Source: an uncultured Collinsella sp.
Lineage (GTDB): Bacteria; Actinomycetota; Coriobacteriia; Coriobacteriales; Coriobacteriaceae
Direction of reading: 5' to 3'
DNA length: 64,000 nucleotides
Assembly (NCBI GenBank): GCA_902489965.1
Contig: CABUCA010000001.1
Location: forward strand, 5,428-69,427
Positions 15,070 to 24,325 of the stretch are shown here, piece after piece (the first letter of the stretch is position 1; the number at the start of each line of letters is the position of its first letter). The position numbers and the translations under genes are program-made. The notes beneath the pieces were generated by a model. It was not told the origin of the DNA. It was given only the letters and a program-made list of their open reading frames with translations, and searched no databases.

Positions 15070-17727
15070 TTAGGCGCCGAGCGCGGTCTTAGCGGCCGCG
15101 AGGGCATCGGCGATGCCGGCAGCATTCTTGCCACCGGCCTGGGCCATGTTGGGACGACCGCCACCGCGACCGTCGACCAGACCCGCGATCTGCTTGATCA
15201 CGTTACCGGCGTGGAAACCGGCCTTGACGGCGTCATCGGAGCCGGCAGCGAGCAGGGCCGGAGTGCCCTTCTCAGTCACGCTGGCGACGACACAAGCGAC
15301 AGGGCCGGCGACCTTCTGATGCACGGTATCCCATACGTTGCGCAGGTCGGCAGCCTCAAGGCCCTGGAGCTCAGCGACAACGAGCTTATAGCCGTCGAGC
15401 TCGACGGCGCCCTCGATGGCGCTGGAGATGGCGTCGGAGGAGCCACCGGTCAGAGCCTTCTTGAGCTTATTGGACGTCTCGCGCAGCTCGGCCTGCAGGT
15501 TCTCCACGCGGGCGGGAACCTCGTCGACGCGGCACTTGAGCGCAGCGGCGGCGGCGTCAACGAGCGCCAGGCGGTCGGCCATGTAGTCGAGGGCACCCTT
15601 AGAGGTCACGGCCTCGATACGGCGGACATTGGAGCCCGTGGAGGACTCGGAAATGATCTTGAACAGGCCAATCTCGGCGGTATTGGCGGCATGAGTGCCA
15701 CCACAGAGCTCGCGGGAGAACGGCTGGTCCTCGGCGCCCACGGAGACGACGCGGACAACATCGCCGTACTTCTCTCCAAACAGAGCGACAGCGCCGGCAG
15801 CCTTAGCCTCGTCGATGCCCATGACACGGGTCACAACCGGCTTGGAAGCGAAGATCTGCTGGTTGACCAGGTCCTCGACAGCCTTGAGCTGCTCGGAGGA
15901 CAGGGCCTCGAAGTGCGTGAAGTCAAAGCGCAGGTGCTCGGGCGTCACCAGCGAACCGGCCTGGGAGACATGCTCGCCCAGGACCTGCTTAAGGGCGGCG
16001 TCGAGCAGGTGGGTGGCGGTGTGGTTGCGGCGCAGGAAACCACGGCGCTCGGCGTCGAGCGCGGCGGTCACGGTAGCACCGACGGTCAGCGTGCCCTCGG
16101 CAACGTGGGCGACGTGAGCATACAGGCCGTTGTGGTTCTTGGTATCGGAAACGGTCAGCGAAACGCCCTCGGCGGAAAGCTCGCCGGCGTCACCCTGCTG
16201 GCCGCCCATCTCGGCGTAGAACGGGGTGCGGTCGAGCACGACCTCGACGTTCTCGCCGGCGGCAGCGGACTCGACGGACTCGCCGTTGCGAACGATGGCG
16301 ACAACCTTGGCACCCTCGATCGCATCGTTGTCATAGCCGTCGAATTCGGTCGCGGCGACCTTGTCGGAAAGCTCGACCCACACGTCGTTGAAGCTGCCCC
16401 AGGCATCGCCCTTGACGTTGGCACGAGCGCGGGCCTTCTGGTCCTCCATGCAGGCGGTGAAGCCGTCCATGTCGACGTCGTGGCCAGCAGCGCCGGCGAT
16501 CTCGACAGTCAGGTCAATGGGGAAACCAAAGGTGTCGTGCAGCTTAAAGGCAACGTCGCCCGGAAGGACGGCGCCGTCGGCGAGCGCGGCCAGGGCCTCG
16601 TCCAGGTAAACACGGCCGTTGTCGAGCGTCGTGGAGAAGCGCTCCTCCTCGGAGGCGACAATACCCTTAACGAGCGCGACGTTCTTGAGCAGCTCGGGAT
16701 AGGCCTCGCCCATCTGAGCGTTAACCTCGTCGATGAACTTGGTCAGGAAGGCGCCCTCGATGCCCAGCAGGCGGCCGTGGAACACGGCGCGGCGGAGCAG
16801 GCGGCGCAGGACGTACTCGCGGCCCTCGTTACCGGGCAGGATGCCGTCCGAGATCATAAAGTCGACGGCACGGGAGTGGTCGGCGATGATGCGCAGGGAG
16901 CGGCTGGCGCCGGAGTAATCGTCGGCGTCATAGGTCTTGCCGCTGATCTCCTCACCGAGCTTGATGAGGTGCTGCATCAGATCGCCGTCGTAGTTAGCGG
17001 TCTTGTGCTGCATGATGGCGGCCATGCGCTCAAGGCCCATGCCCGTATCGAGGTTACGGTGCGGCAGCTCCGGCATGGAGCCGTCCTCCTGGCGGTCGTA
17101 CTGGGTAAAGACGAGGTTCCAGAACTCCAGGAAGCGGTCGCAGTCGCAGCCAGGCTTGCAGTCGGGGCTGCCGCAGCCGACCTCCTCGCCCATGTCAAAG
17201 TAAATCTCGGAGCACGGACCGCAGGGGCCAGTGGGGCCAGCGGCCCAGAAGTTGTCGTCCTCGCCCAGGCGGGAGATGTGGTCCTCAGCAACACCCAAAG
17301 AACGCCACACGTCGTGGGTCTCGTCGTCCTCGGTAAAGACGGTAAAGTATAGGCGGTCGAGCGGCAGCTTGAACTCCTTGGTGATGAGCTCAAAGGCCCA
17401 GGCGCAGGCCTGCTGCTTGGAGACGCCGCCAAAGGAGAAGTCGCCGAGCATCTCGAAGAAGGACAGGTGACGGCCATCCTCGCCGATGCAATCGATGTCG
17501 TTGGTGCGGACGCACTTCTGGCAGGAGATAGCGCCGATCTCCTTCATGGTCTTCTTGCCCTGGTAGTACTCCTTAAACTGGTTCATGCCAGCGTTGGCAA
17601 GCAACAGCGAAGGATCGTCGGGGACGAGGGACGAAGAAGGATAGAGCTTAAGACCGCGCTCCTCAAAGAAGTTGAGGAACTTGGAGCGGATCTCGGCCGT
17701 AGTCATTGACGGGTAGTCAGCACACAT
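15070..17727 (-). CDS. alaS: Alanyl-tRNA synthetase
   Basis: Charges tRNA-Ala and edits mischarged Ser/Gly. At 885 residues it is full length: aminoacylation domain from MTTAEIRSKFLNFFEERG; editing domain with the HxxxH zinc site RRNHTATHLLDAAL and the second cluster CGGTHAANT; C-Ala domain with GRGGGRPNMAQAGG. ATG 17727 is preferred to an upstream in-frame codon because GAGGAGA precedes it. A second ATG eight codons in would also give a normal N-terminus. I looked for a T-box upstream and saw none. Confidence 0.97.
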   Translation of the reverse strand: MCADYPSMTTAEIRSKFLNFFEERGLKLYPSSSLVPDDPSLLLANAGMNQFKEYYQGKKTMKEIGAISCQKCVRTNDIDCIGEDGRHLSFFEMLGDFSFGGVSKQQACAWAFELITKEFKLPLDRLYFTVFTEDDETHDVWRSLGVAEDHISRLGEDDNFWAAGPTGPCGPCSEIYFDMGEEVGCGSPDCKPGCDCDRFLEFWNLVFTQYDRQEDGSMPELPHRNLDTGMGLERMAAIMQHKTANYDGDLMQHLIKLGEEISGKTYDADDYSGASRSLRIIADHSRAVDFMISDGILPGNEGREYVLRRLLRRAVFHGRLLGIEGAFLTKFIDEVNAQMGEAYPELLKNVALVKGIVASEEERFSTTLDNGRVYLDEALAALADGAVLPGDVAFKLHDTFGFPIDLTVEIAGAAGHDVDMDGFTACMEDQKARARANVKGDAWGSFNDVWVELSDKVAATEFDGYDNDAIEGAKVVAIVRNGESVESAAAGENVEVVLDRTPFYAEMGGQQGDAGELSAEGVSLTVSDTKNHNGLYAHVAHVAEGTLTVGATVTAALDAERRGFLRRNHTATHLLDAALKQVLGEHVSQAGSLVTPEHLRFDFTHFEALSSEQLKAVEDLVNQQIFASKPVVTRVMGIDEAKAAGAVALFGEKYGDVVRVVSVGAEDQPFSRELCGGTHAANTAEIGLFKIISESSTGSNVRRIEAVTSKGALDYMADRLALVDAAAAALKCRVDEVPARVENLQAELRETSNKLKKALTGGSSDAISSAIEGAVELDGYKLVVAELQGLEAADLRNVWDTVHQKVAGPVACVVASVTEKGTPALLAAGSDDAVKAGFHAGNVIKQIAGLVDGRGGGRPNMAQAGGKNAAGIADALAAAKTALGA

Positions 17728-17798
17728 AGAGGGAATCTCCTCGGTTTCACATCGAAACAGTTCAAACGTAACGATATTACCATCCCACCGCGCAAGTG

Positions 17799-17830
17799 CA
17801 AAAAAGAGGGCCGGCACAATGCCGGCCCTT
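17799..17830 (-). terminator. Terminator of the sigB-permease operon
   Basis: GGGCCGGC/GCCGGCCC stem with a 5-nt loop; on the minus strand it is followed by CTCTTTTTT. Confidence 0.9.
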
Positions 17831-17879
17831 CAGCGAAATTGCATGTTAGCGCGTATGAATATTAATCCGAATTACCCCG

Positions 17880-19286
17880 CTAGTTGTCATCATCGTCCAT
17901 GGAGCCGTCGATGCCGGTTTTGGTGTCGTCCGTGTTGGAATCGTCATCCTTGGCAAAGGGGTTCTTGAAGAAGCCCGTGGAATCGGGTTGCAAACCCGAG
18001 AGCTTGATCCAGGGATTATCGAACTCGGGCTTAGGCATCGCCTGGGCCTCGGGCGCAGTCTCGTTACCGATGAGCTCGGACTCATAGATGAAGGTGTCGT
18101 CACCGAGCGCGTCGTAAGCGGCGACCGGGTTGCCATCGGCATCGCGGTACGGCGTGCCCTTAAACACGGCGCCGTCATAGGCCACAAGCTGACGGCCGGT
18201 CTCATTCTCGAAGTAGTACACGAAGATGCCCTTGAGGGCCGCACAAAGCGGGATGGCAATAATCATGCCGATGGGGCCCATGAGTGCCGAGCCAATAACG
18301 AGCGCCGTGAGGCTCATGATGGGATGCACCTGCACCGAGCTCTGCATGACCTTAGGAGAAATCACGTTGTCGGTGACGTTTTGCGCGACCATCGTCACGA
18401 TGAGCGTCCATAACGCCAACATGGGGCTGAACATGAAACCGAGCACCGTGGCGATTGCTGCGCTCACCCAAGGACCGACGACCGGAACCAAATGCATGAT
18501 GCCGGTAAAGATAGCCATGAGCGCCGCATACGGATGACCGATGATCATAAAACCGATAAAGGCGAGGAAACCACCGCAGATGGACGTCACGACCATACCG
18601 CGCATGTAGCCGCCGACAGAGCGAGAAAGGATGGCGACCATAAAGCGGTACGAGGTCTCCTTCTCCTGACCGATGATGGTGCAAATCTCGTGATGCATGC
18701 GAGGGTAGTCGCAGGCCATCCAGTAGGCAAGCACCAGACCAAGGAAGATCACGAACAACTGCGAAGCCGTATTGGTGATGAGCGGGAACACACCGCGGCC
18801 AAGCTCGGCAGCGATCTGAGACACATACTTCGATGCCACGGCAACCAGCGACGAAAGATTATCGTCCAAATACTCCTTGAGCGGCGTGTTGTTGAGCGTC
18901 TTGGCATGCGAGATCATCTCGTTGAGATCGCCACCCGCAACACGAAGCTGCTCGGGCAGGCGGCTCAGGACTTCCATGATCTGACCAAAGAGAATCGGCG
19001 ACAAGATGCAAACGACACCGACGAGCACGGCAACAACAACAATTAGCGCAATAAGCGAACCGATGCAGCGATTCACGCCATGGTGCTCGAGCCAGTTGGT
19101 GATCGGGGACATCACAAAAGCAATGATGGAGCCAACGGCAAGAAACTCAATAACCGGTGCCAGGATGCCCATAAGGTTAAAGATGACAGCAGCAATAACA
19201 ATGCAGCCGACAACAGCCCAAATGCGCAGCGTCAGAACGCGGGTGTCGCGCAGCACGCGATCGGTTTGTTGGGGGTGCTCACTCAT
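17880..19286 (-). CDS. AI-2E family (PerM/TqsA-like) membrane transporter
   Basis: 468-residue integral membrane protein with about seven to eight hydrophobic helices and a long central amphipathic region (about 115-175), characteristic of the AI-2E/UPF0118 family. Landmarks: GILAPVIEFLAVGSIIAFVMSPI near the N-terminus, HLVPVVGPWVSAAIATVLGF and PKVMQSSVQVHPIMSLTALVIGSALMGPIGMIIAIP. A hydrophilic Asp-rich tail of about 100 residues ends in DGSMDDDDN. The substrate is unknown: members include autoinducer-2 exporters and Na+/H+ antiporters. ATGA overlap with the sigma gene suggests stress-linked expression. Confidence 0.88.
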   Translation of the reverse strand: MSEHPQQTDRVLRDTRVLTLRIWAVVGCIVIAAVIFNLMGILAPVIEFLAVGSIIAFVMSPITNWLEHHGVNRCIGSLIALIVVVAVLVGVVCILSPILFGQIMEVLSRLPEQLRVAGGDLNEMISHAKTLNNTPLKEYLDDNLSSLVAVASKYVSQIAAELGRGVFPLITNTASQLFVIFLGLVLAYWMACDYPRMHHEICTIIGQEKETSYRFMVAILSRSVGGYMRGMVVTSICGGFLAFIGFMIIGHPYAALMAIFTGIMHLVPVVGPWVSAAIATVLGFMFSPMLALWTLIVTMVAQNVTDNVISPKVMQSSVQVHPIMSLTALVIGSALMGPIGMIIAIPLCAALKGIFVYYFENETGRQLVAYDGAVFKGTPYRDADGNPVAAYDALGDDTFIYESELIGNETAPEAQAMPKPEFDNPWIKLSGLQPDSTGFFKNPFAKDDDSNTDDTKTGIDGSMDDDDN

Positions 19287-20074
19287 GAACGAATCATCAC
19301 TCCGTCGGGGTCGATCTTGTCCTGAATCTTCTTAAGCGTGCGGCGCAGCAGACGCGAAACCTGCACCTGAGAAATACCCAGCTTCTTGGCGATCTCGATC
19401 TGGGTCATGCCCTTCACAAAGCGCAGCTCGATCACCTCGCGCTCGCGCGGCGAGAAATCACGGATGGCTTCCTCGATCACTAGGCGGTCATCAGTAAAGT
19501 CGAGCTCGTTGTCGTCGTCGGCGTAACGGTCGAGAATCGAAGGGGCATCGTCGGAATCGGACGCACCAGGAGCCTCGATGGGCACCGAGGTATAGGCCGA
19601 AGACGATTCCATAGCCTCGAGGACCTCATCGACAGTCACATCTAGATACTCAGCGATCTCCTCAACCTTGGGCGAACGCTGCAGCTCGTTGGTAAGTTTG
19701 TCAGTAGCCTGGTTGACCTTGGCCGAGAGCTCCTGCAGACGACGGGGTACGCGCACACTCCAGCCCTTGTCGCGAAAATGGCGTTTGATCTCGCCCAGGA
19801 TAGTGGGTGTCGCAAACGTCGTGAACTCGAGTCCGCGCTCGGGATCAAAACGGTCGATAGCCTTGAGCAAGCCCAGATAGCCGACCTGCATGAGGTCGTC
19901 GAGCGGCTCGCCGCGATTCTTAAATTTGTTGGCAAGAAACCTTACCAGGTTCATATGGGACATGACGAGCTGCTCACGGGCGTCCGGATCACCGGTCTCC
20001 TTGTAACGACGAAACAGCTCGCGGGTTTTCTCCTTGTCCCAAGCGGTCTTGCCGCTCCGGGAACGTTCGGTCAT
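19283..20074 (-). CDS. sigB: SigB/SigF-type alternative RNA polymerase sigma factor
   Basis: 263-residue group 3 sigma factor. Region 2 is MNLVRFLANKFKNRGEPLDDLMQVGYLGLLKAIDRFDPERGLEFTTFATPTI. Region 3 includes VPRRLQELSAKVNQATDKLTNELQRSP. Region 4 holds the helix-turn-helix GMTQIEIAKKLGISQVQVSRLLRRTL. Resembles general-stress SigB or SigF, which in other bacteria are held by an RsbW anti-sigma factor. The gene directly upstream encodes an RsbW-like protein. Confidence 0.9.
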   Translation of the reverse strand: MTERSRSGKTAWDKEKTRELFRRYKETGDPDAREQLVMSHMNLVRFLANKFKNRGEPLDDLMQVGYLGLLKAIDRFDPERGLEFTTFATPTILGEIKRHFRDKGWSVRVPRRLQELSAKVNQATDKLTNELQRSPKVEEIAEYLDVTVDEVLEAMESSSAYTSVPIEAPGASDSDDAPSILDRYADDDNELDFTDDRLVIEEAIRDFSPREREVIELRFVKGMTQIEIAKKLGISQVQVSRLLRRTLKKIQDKIDPDGVMIRS

Positions 20075-20075
20075 A

Positions 20076-20453
20076 TTAGATATCCGCCTTGAGGTCGAGG
20101 GAAAGCGTCAGGGGCGCCGTAGTCTTTTCGTAGGAGTCGCACACGCTCGCGAGGATGAGCTCGGCATACACCGCAGCCTGGTCGTCTTCATCGACCGTAG
20201 CCTGGTCGCCAAAGGTAATAGTCATGCCAACGTGGGTCTCATCGACATCGAATTTGATGGTGATGTCATCGCAGTCGACCGCGGTGCAACCAAAGATGAA
20301 AGCCTCCTCAGCAGCCATGCGGATGTCCTCGATGCGATCGACAGACATAGAGCACAGGGCACCAACGTTGGCTGCCGTCATGCGCACAAGGCGAGCGAGA
20401 CGCGGGTCACCGGCAACGGTCAGCGTGATAGGGCAGTTTGCTTCGCTACTCAT
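20076..20453 (-). CDS. RsbW-like anti-sigma factor, degenerate ATPase
   Basis: The 125-residue protein aligns by eye with RsbW: LVRMTAANVGALCSMSVDRIEDIRMAAEEAF matches the first helices. The catalytic-type Glu50 is kept, but the N-box Asn aligns with Phe54, and the G-rich lid (GGLGLYL in RsbW) is missing. It probably cannot act as a kinase. The family role is to bind and block the sigma factor next to it. RBS GAGGAGTCC with start ATG 20453 overlapping the end of the upstream gene. Could also be a non-kinase anti-sigma. Confidence 0.7.
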   Translation of the reverse strand: MSSEANCPITLTVAGDPRLARLVRMTAANVGALCSMSVDRIEDIRMAAEEAFIFGCTAVDCDDITIKFDVDETHVGMTITFGDQATVDEDDQAAVYAELILASVCDSYEKTTAPLTLSLDLKADI

Positions 20454-21033
20454 CGCAGGACTCCTCAGAGGTCTCGGCGGGCGTATAGGTGTAATACTGA
20501 GCCGGCTTGGATACAGACTTCTGACCATCATCGTCGCCCGCGGCGGCCTCGTCCTCGCCAATTAGGACGCGCTCGGTAGGCTGCTCGGCCTCCGCAGCGG
20601 CAGCGGCGAGCTTGCGATCGGCGTCGGCTGCAGGAGCCTTCACCTTATTGAAGAGCTTCTGCACAGCACCGGCGGCAGAGTCGGTCACGCTCGACACAGC
20701 ATTGCTGGCCTCGGCCATGCTGCCCGTAACCTCGGAAATGTCGCGAACCACGGCTTCGACCTCTACGAGATTGGAGGTAAGGGCATCAACTGCCGTCTTG
20801 CTCGACTTAAGCAGCGGCTCCATCTGGGCAAGCGCCGGCGTAAGCTCATCGACAGCGCCATCGAGCTTTGCCACCACAGGCTGAGCCTCGGCGATGGTGT
20901 TGTTGAGGTCGTTCACGGTCTTATCGAGCGAGTCGACAACATTGCGGGTCTTGCGCAGGGTAAGCGCGAGCTCAGCGATGGCCCACACGCCGGCAACGGC
21001 GAGCAGCAGCAGGGCGATTTGAATGGGACTCAT
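20446..21033 (-). CDS. DUF948-like membrane-anchored coiled-coil protein
   Basis: 195-residue protein with one N-terminal membrane helix (IQIALLLLAVAGVWAIAELALTL) then a long Asn/Ser/Val/Asp-rich coiled coil (about 30-130: VVDSLDKTVNDLNNTI, AKLDGAVDELTPALAQME), as in DUF948 proteins; a charged Ala-rich tail follows. First gene of a four-gene run with the RsbW-like, SigB and AI-2E genes. Molecular function is unknown; location suggests an envelope sensor or a stress-response passenger. Confidence 0.75.
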   Translation of the reverse strand: MSPIQIALLLLAVAGVWAIAELALTLRKTRNVVDSLDKTVNDLNNTIAEAQPVVAKLDGAVDELTPALAQMEPLLKSSKTAVDALTSNLVEVEAVVRDISEVTGSMAEASNAVSSVTDSAAGAVQKLFNKVKAPAADADRKLAAAAAEAEQPTERVLIGEDEAAAGDDDGQKSVSKPAQYYTYTPAETSEESCDE

Positions 21034-21133
21034 ACAAGCCTCCCGGAAGAATCGAAATACAGACGCTTTTCATGGTACCCCAAAGGGGACCGAACATGCC
21101 AAGAGCAGCAACGTGGGACAAAATTATCAGCAG

Positions 21134-22489
21134 CTACCTCGGTGCATTCCCGCTGCGGTCTCGTTCGCTTTGCTCTACGCGCCACTCTTCCCAGCCGCGC
21201 CCGGCAGGCTGCCAAAATGCACCGCGTTCCAAGCCTTCGGGCAAATAGCGCTGATCGACCCAGCCTTCGGGATAATCATGTGGATACTTATACACACCGT
21301 ATTCATCGCTGCCCGGGCGATGGCGATCGCGCAGATAACTCGGCACCTCGCGAAGCCCACTAGAATGGATATCGGCCAGCGCCGCATCGATCGAAGCCTC
21401 ACACGCGTTGGATTTTGGCGCCAAGCACACATAGAGTGCAGCCTGAGCCAGGTTAATGCGGCACTCGGGATAGCCAATGACCTCGGCAGACTTAAACGCG
21501 GCATGCGCCACCAAAAGCGCCTGCGGGTCGGCGTTGCCAACATCCTCAGAAGCGTGAATCATAATGCGGCGAGCGATAAACTTAGGATCCTCCCCAGCAT
21601 CGATCATGCGCGCGAGCCAATAGATCGTGGCATCGGGGTCACTACCGCGCATGGACTTGATGAACGCACTGATGATGTCGTAGTGCATGTCGCCGTTTTT
21701 GTCATACGTAAAGCCGCGACGCGGGTTGGCAATCTTCACGTCATCCACGGTGATGGGATAGCGCTCCCCCGCCGCAGGCGCTGGCGTTCCCTCGGTATCG
21801 GGACGCGTGACGGCAATCTCGCTCGCAAGCTCGAGCGTCGTGAGCGCCGAGCGAGCGTCACCCGCTGCCAGCGTGCAAATGGTCTTGACCGTATCCTCAT
21901 CGGCCGAGAACTTTCCGTTCAAGCCCTGTGGTGCCTCGAGCGCACGCTCAATAAGCGTGGCGATATCCTCATCCTTCAGATGTTCAAGCTCCACCACGCG
22001 CCCGCGCGACAACAGTGCCGAGTTGACCTCAAAGTACGGGTTCTCTGTCGTAGCGCCAATCATAATGACGGTACGGTTCTCAACTGCATGCAGCAGGGCA
22101 TCCTGCTGCGACTTAGAGAAGCGGTGAATCTCATCGATGAATAGAATGGTGCGGCGGTCGTACGTATTCAGGCGCGTCTTGGCCTCATCAATCACACGAC
22201 GCAGGTCCTTCACGGTACCCGTGACGGCGCTGACCTCGACAAACTCGCTCTTGGTATGGTTGGCGATAATGTGGGCCAGCGTCGTCTTGCCCGTACCGGC
22301 AGGCCCGTACAGAATCACGCTCGAAAGCACGTCGTGCTCGATCGCGGCACGCAGCCATGAACCCTTACCGACGGCCTTTTGCTGGCCCACGTACTCGTCG
22401 AGCGAATTGGGGCGCATGCGCACCGCAAGCGGCGCATTCTGAAAGGAACGCTCGCGCGTCGAAGCAGAAAAAAGGTCGTCCATAGCCAT
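21134..22489 (-). CDS. rarA: Replication-associated recombination protein A (MgsA/RarA AAA+ ATPase)
   Basis: AAA+ clamp-loader-like ATPase acting at stalled replication forks. Of 451 residues, Walker A is YGPAGTGKTTLA (about 48-59) and Walker B is ILFIDEIHRF, with sensor 1 at ATTENPYFEVNSALLSR. The C-terminal MgsA domain holds GSDPDATIYWLARMIDAGEDPKFIARR and the ending PHDYPEGWVDQRYLP. Start ATG 22489 or 22483; the RBS is weak (CACGGG) and does not decide. Confidence 0.95.
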   Translation of the reverse strand: MAMDDLFSASTRERSFQNAPLAVRMRPNSLDEYVGQQKAVGKGSWLRAAIEHDVLSSVILYGPAGTGKTTLAHIIANHTKSEFVEVSAVTGTVKDLRRVIDEAKTRLNTYDRRTILFIDEIHRFSKSQQDALLHAVENRTVIMIGATTENPYFEVNSALLSRGRVVELEHLKDEDIATLIERALEAPQGLNGKFSADEDTVKTICTLAAGDARSALTTLELASEIAVTRPDTEGTPAPAAGERYPITVDDVKIANPRRGFTYDKNGDMHYDIISAFIKSMRGSDPDATIYWLARMIDAGEDPKFIARRIMIHASEDVGNADPQALLVAHAAFKSAEVIGYPECRINLAQAALYVCLAPKSNACEASIDAALADIHSSGLREVPSYLRDRHRPGSDEYGVYKYPHDYPEGWVDQRYLPEGLERGAFWQPAGRGWEEWRVEQSERDRSGNAPR

Positions 22490-22543
22490 CCCGTGTATCA
22501 ATCAAAAACGTTTTCCACTAACAGTATACCGAATTAATACGAA

Positions 22544-23791
22544 CTACCGTTCGTTAATATAGGTACGGTGCGGAAACTCCAGACCAGGGAACAGCTTGCT
22601 CGTCAGCTCGCAGAAATAACCGTCCGTCATGCTCGCGATATAATCCACCACGGCTTGATCCTTGTCGTCCTGCCAGGCATAGGTGCGATCATAGTAGGAA
22701 AGCTGCTGCTCAATGCGCGAAATATGGTGCTTAAAGATGTAAGAGGACTCGTCGCCACTGTTTAGATCCCGCAGGCAACGGTCGTAGAGCTTTACGAACG
22801 CCTCGCGCAGCTCCGCCTCGGAATCGCCTTCGATACCGCCCTTGCTATAGATCTTCTCGTAGTTCTCGCGCTTGGCTCGGCGAATTTCCTCAAACAGGCC
22901 CTCGCTCATCTCGATGCGCGGCTTACCATAGCTGTGCTCAACGATATCGATAGAGGCATGCGTGAGGATCCAACTGTTGTAGGCACCGCCCCGGCCATCA
23001 TCAAAAGCGTCGGGCGAAAGCAGGCCCGCCGCGATCGCATCCTGACGGTCACGACCGACGTAGGCAAGAATATCCGAGATGCGAACGACGCAGCCCTCGA
23101 GCGTCATGGGACGCAGATGCTCAATTGCGCTATAGCCCGTGGCAATGCAATCCTCAACCGTCTGGTCAAACTGGTCAAAGGAGCCCATGTCCGAGAGCTC
23201 AAACACACGCTGCTCGTACTCGCCGTTATGGCATAGCACGCCGTCGAGCGTCTGGAGCGACACGTTGCGGCCATACAACGCGTCGAGCACGCGGACCGAC
23301 TGCACGTTATGGAAAAAATAACGCCCCGTACGCTCGTGATAGATATCGTTGAGGAAGCGCTCGCCGGAATGGCCGAAAGGCGTGTGTCCCAAGTCGTGGC
23401 CCAGGCCAATCGCCTCGATCAGATCGCAATTGAGCCCCAGGGCGCGACCGATATCGCGCGCAATGCGCGAGACAAGCTGCACGTGCAAACCGCGGCGTGA
23501 CAGATCGTCATTGCTACGAAAGCTAAAGACCTGCGTTTTGCCCGCATACCGGGTGTAAGCCGGAAGATGAAGTATCTTTTCGGTATCGCGCATAAACGCC
23601 GGACGCATAAGCGTGCCTTTGTCGGTAGTGCGATCAATACGACGAATGACCTGATCATCGTTGCAACGATACGGGTTGACATAGCCCGAAGCACGATCGG
23701 CGGCAATGCGCTCGACAAGCTCGGGCGACAACGCTGAGGGAATACGGTCCATGCGCGCCTTAATGACGGCCGTTTCTTGATTAGATTCCAT
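22544..23791 (-). CDS. dgt: dGTP triphosphohydrolase-like HD protein
   Basis: HD-domain hydrolase of 415 residues, related to deoxyguanosine triphosphate triphosphohydrolase, which splits dNTPs to nucleoside and triphosphate. Metal-binding residues: His of RGLHVQLVSRIARDIG, the HD pair in GLGHDLGHTPFGHSGE and Asp in RISDILAYVGRD. ATG 23791 has AAGGAG seven bases ahead. In many genomes dgt lies upstream of dnaG; here dnaG is 33 kb away. Confidence 0.9.
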   Translation of the reverse strand: MESNQETAVIKARMDRIPSALSPELVERIAADRASGYVNPYRCNDDQVIRRIDRTTDKGTLMRPAFMRDTEKILHLPAYTRYAGKTQVFSFRSNDDLSRRGLHVQLVSRIARDIGRALGLNCDLIEAIGLGHDLGHTPFGHSGERFLNDIYHERTGRYFFHNVQSVRVLDALYGRNVSLQTLDGVLCHNGEYEQRVFELSDMGSFDQFDQTVEDCIATGYSAIEHLRPMTLEGCVVRISDILAYVGRDRQDAIAAGLLSPDAFDDGRGGAYNSWILTHASIDIVEHSYGKPRIEMSEGLFEEIRRAKRENYEKIYSKGGIEGDSEAELREAFVKLYDRCLRDLNSGDESSYIFKHHISRIEQQLSYYDRTYAWQDDKDQAVVDYIASMTDGYFCELTSKLFPGLEFPHRTYINER

Positions 23792-23822
23792 GGCATGCTC
23801 CTTAAGAAGGACGCGCAATCGG

Positions 23823-24245
23823 TTACAAAGTGCAGCCCACGACCTCGATTATGGCAAAAATCGGCACTAAAAACGGGAGCAATGGCAGGGAGCGCGATTT
23901 TGTGAAGAGGCAGGAAAGGGCCAGAGCCAGGAGTGCGACGGCAAATGCCACGATGCCACCCATAGGATCGAGCGTGCAAAGCGCGAAGAGCGCCTTGACA
24001 TCTCCCATGCCAATGCCCGAGGTTTGGCGAAGACGACGCCAGAGGGACTCAGTCAGCACGAGAGCAAGATACACGATGACGGCAAGACCTGCGTGGTCAA
24101 GCGTTGTGTTAACACCCTTGTCGAGCCAAACGCCCGCAAAAGCCGCCACGGCACATGCGCCGGCAAGCTCATTGGGAAACCGTCGCTCTCGGGCATCAAT
24201 GACCGCGCCGGCAAAGATGCAAATCCAAAACGGGATATAGAACAT
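23823..24245 (-). CDS. Prepilin peptidase, A24 catalytic domain only
   Basis: Polytopic aspartyl protease of 140 residues that would process type IV or Flp/Tad prepilins. The two catalytic Asp are Asp17 (IDARERRFPNEL) and Asp82 in the GxGD motif GIGMGDVKAL. No N-terminal methyltransferase domain is present, as in CpaA/TadV types. Start ATG 24245 has GAGGGAG upstream. No pilin or secretion genes are nearby, so its substrate must be encoded elsewhere. Confidence 0.87.
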   Translation of the reverse strand: MFYIPFWICIFAGAVIDARERRFPNELAGACAVAAFAGVWLDKGVNTTLDHAGLAVIVYLALVLTESLWRRLRQTSGIGMGDVKALFALCTLDPMGGIVAFAVALLALALSCLFTKSRSLPLLPFLVPIFAIIEVVGCTL

Positions 24246-24276
24246 CGAAACTCCCTCAACTGAGCGATCAAATACA

Positions 24277-24317
24277 AAAACCACCACAAAGGTGCCTGTC
24301 CCCTTTGTGGTGGTTTT
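24277..24317 (-). terminator. Terminator-like palindrome with GACAGG loop, after GT2 gene
   Basis: Perfect 16-bp stem (24277-24292 with 24302-24317) around a 9-nt loop; on the minus strand the centre reads AAAGGGGACAGGCACCTTT and is followed by TTTTGTATTT. It begins 8 bases beyond the GT2 stop. The core resembles the hairpin at 32065-32101, so it may also be a repeat family member. Confidence 0.85.
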
Positions 24318-24325
24318 GGTGGTGG

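Noticed and set aside
15211..17352. 713-codon plus-strand frame opposite alaS
   Set aside because: Antisense to a complete alaS; low-complexity composition typical of a shadow frame.
17728..17817. T-box or other leader for alaS
   Set aside because: No specifier, AGTAG or GGTGG motifs; only a short leader and the upstream gene's terminator.
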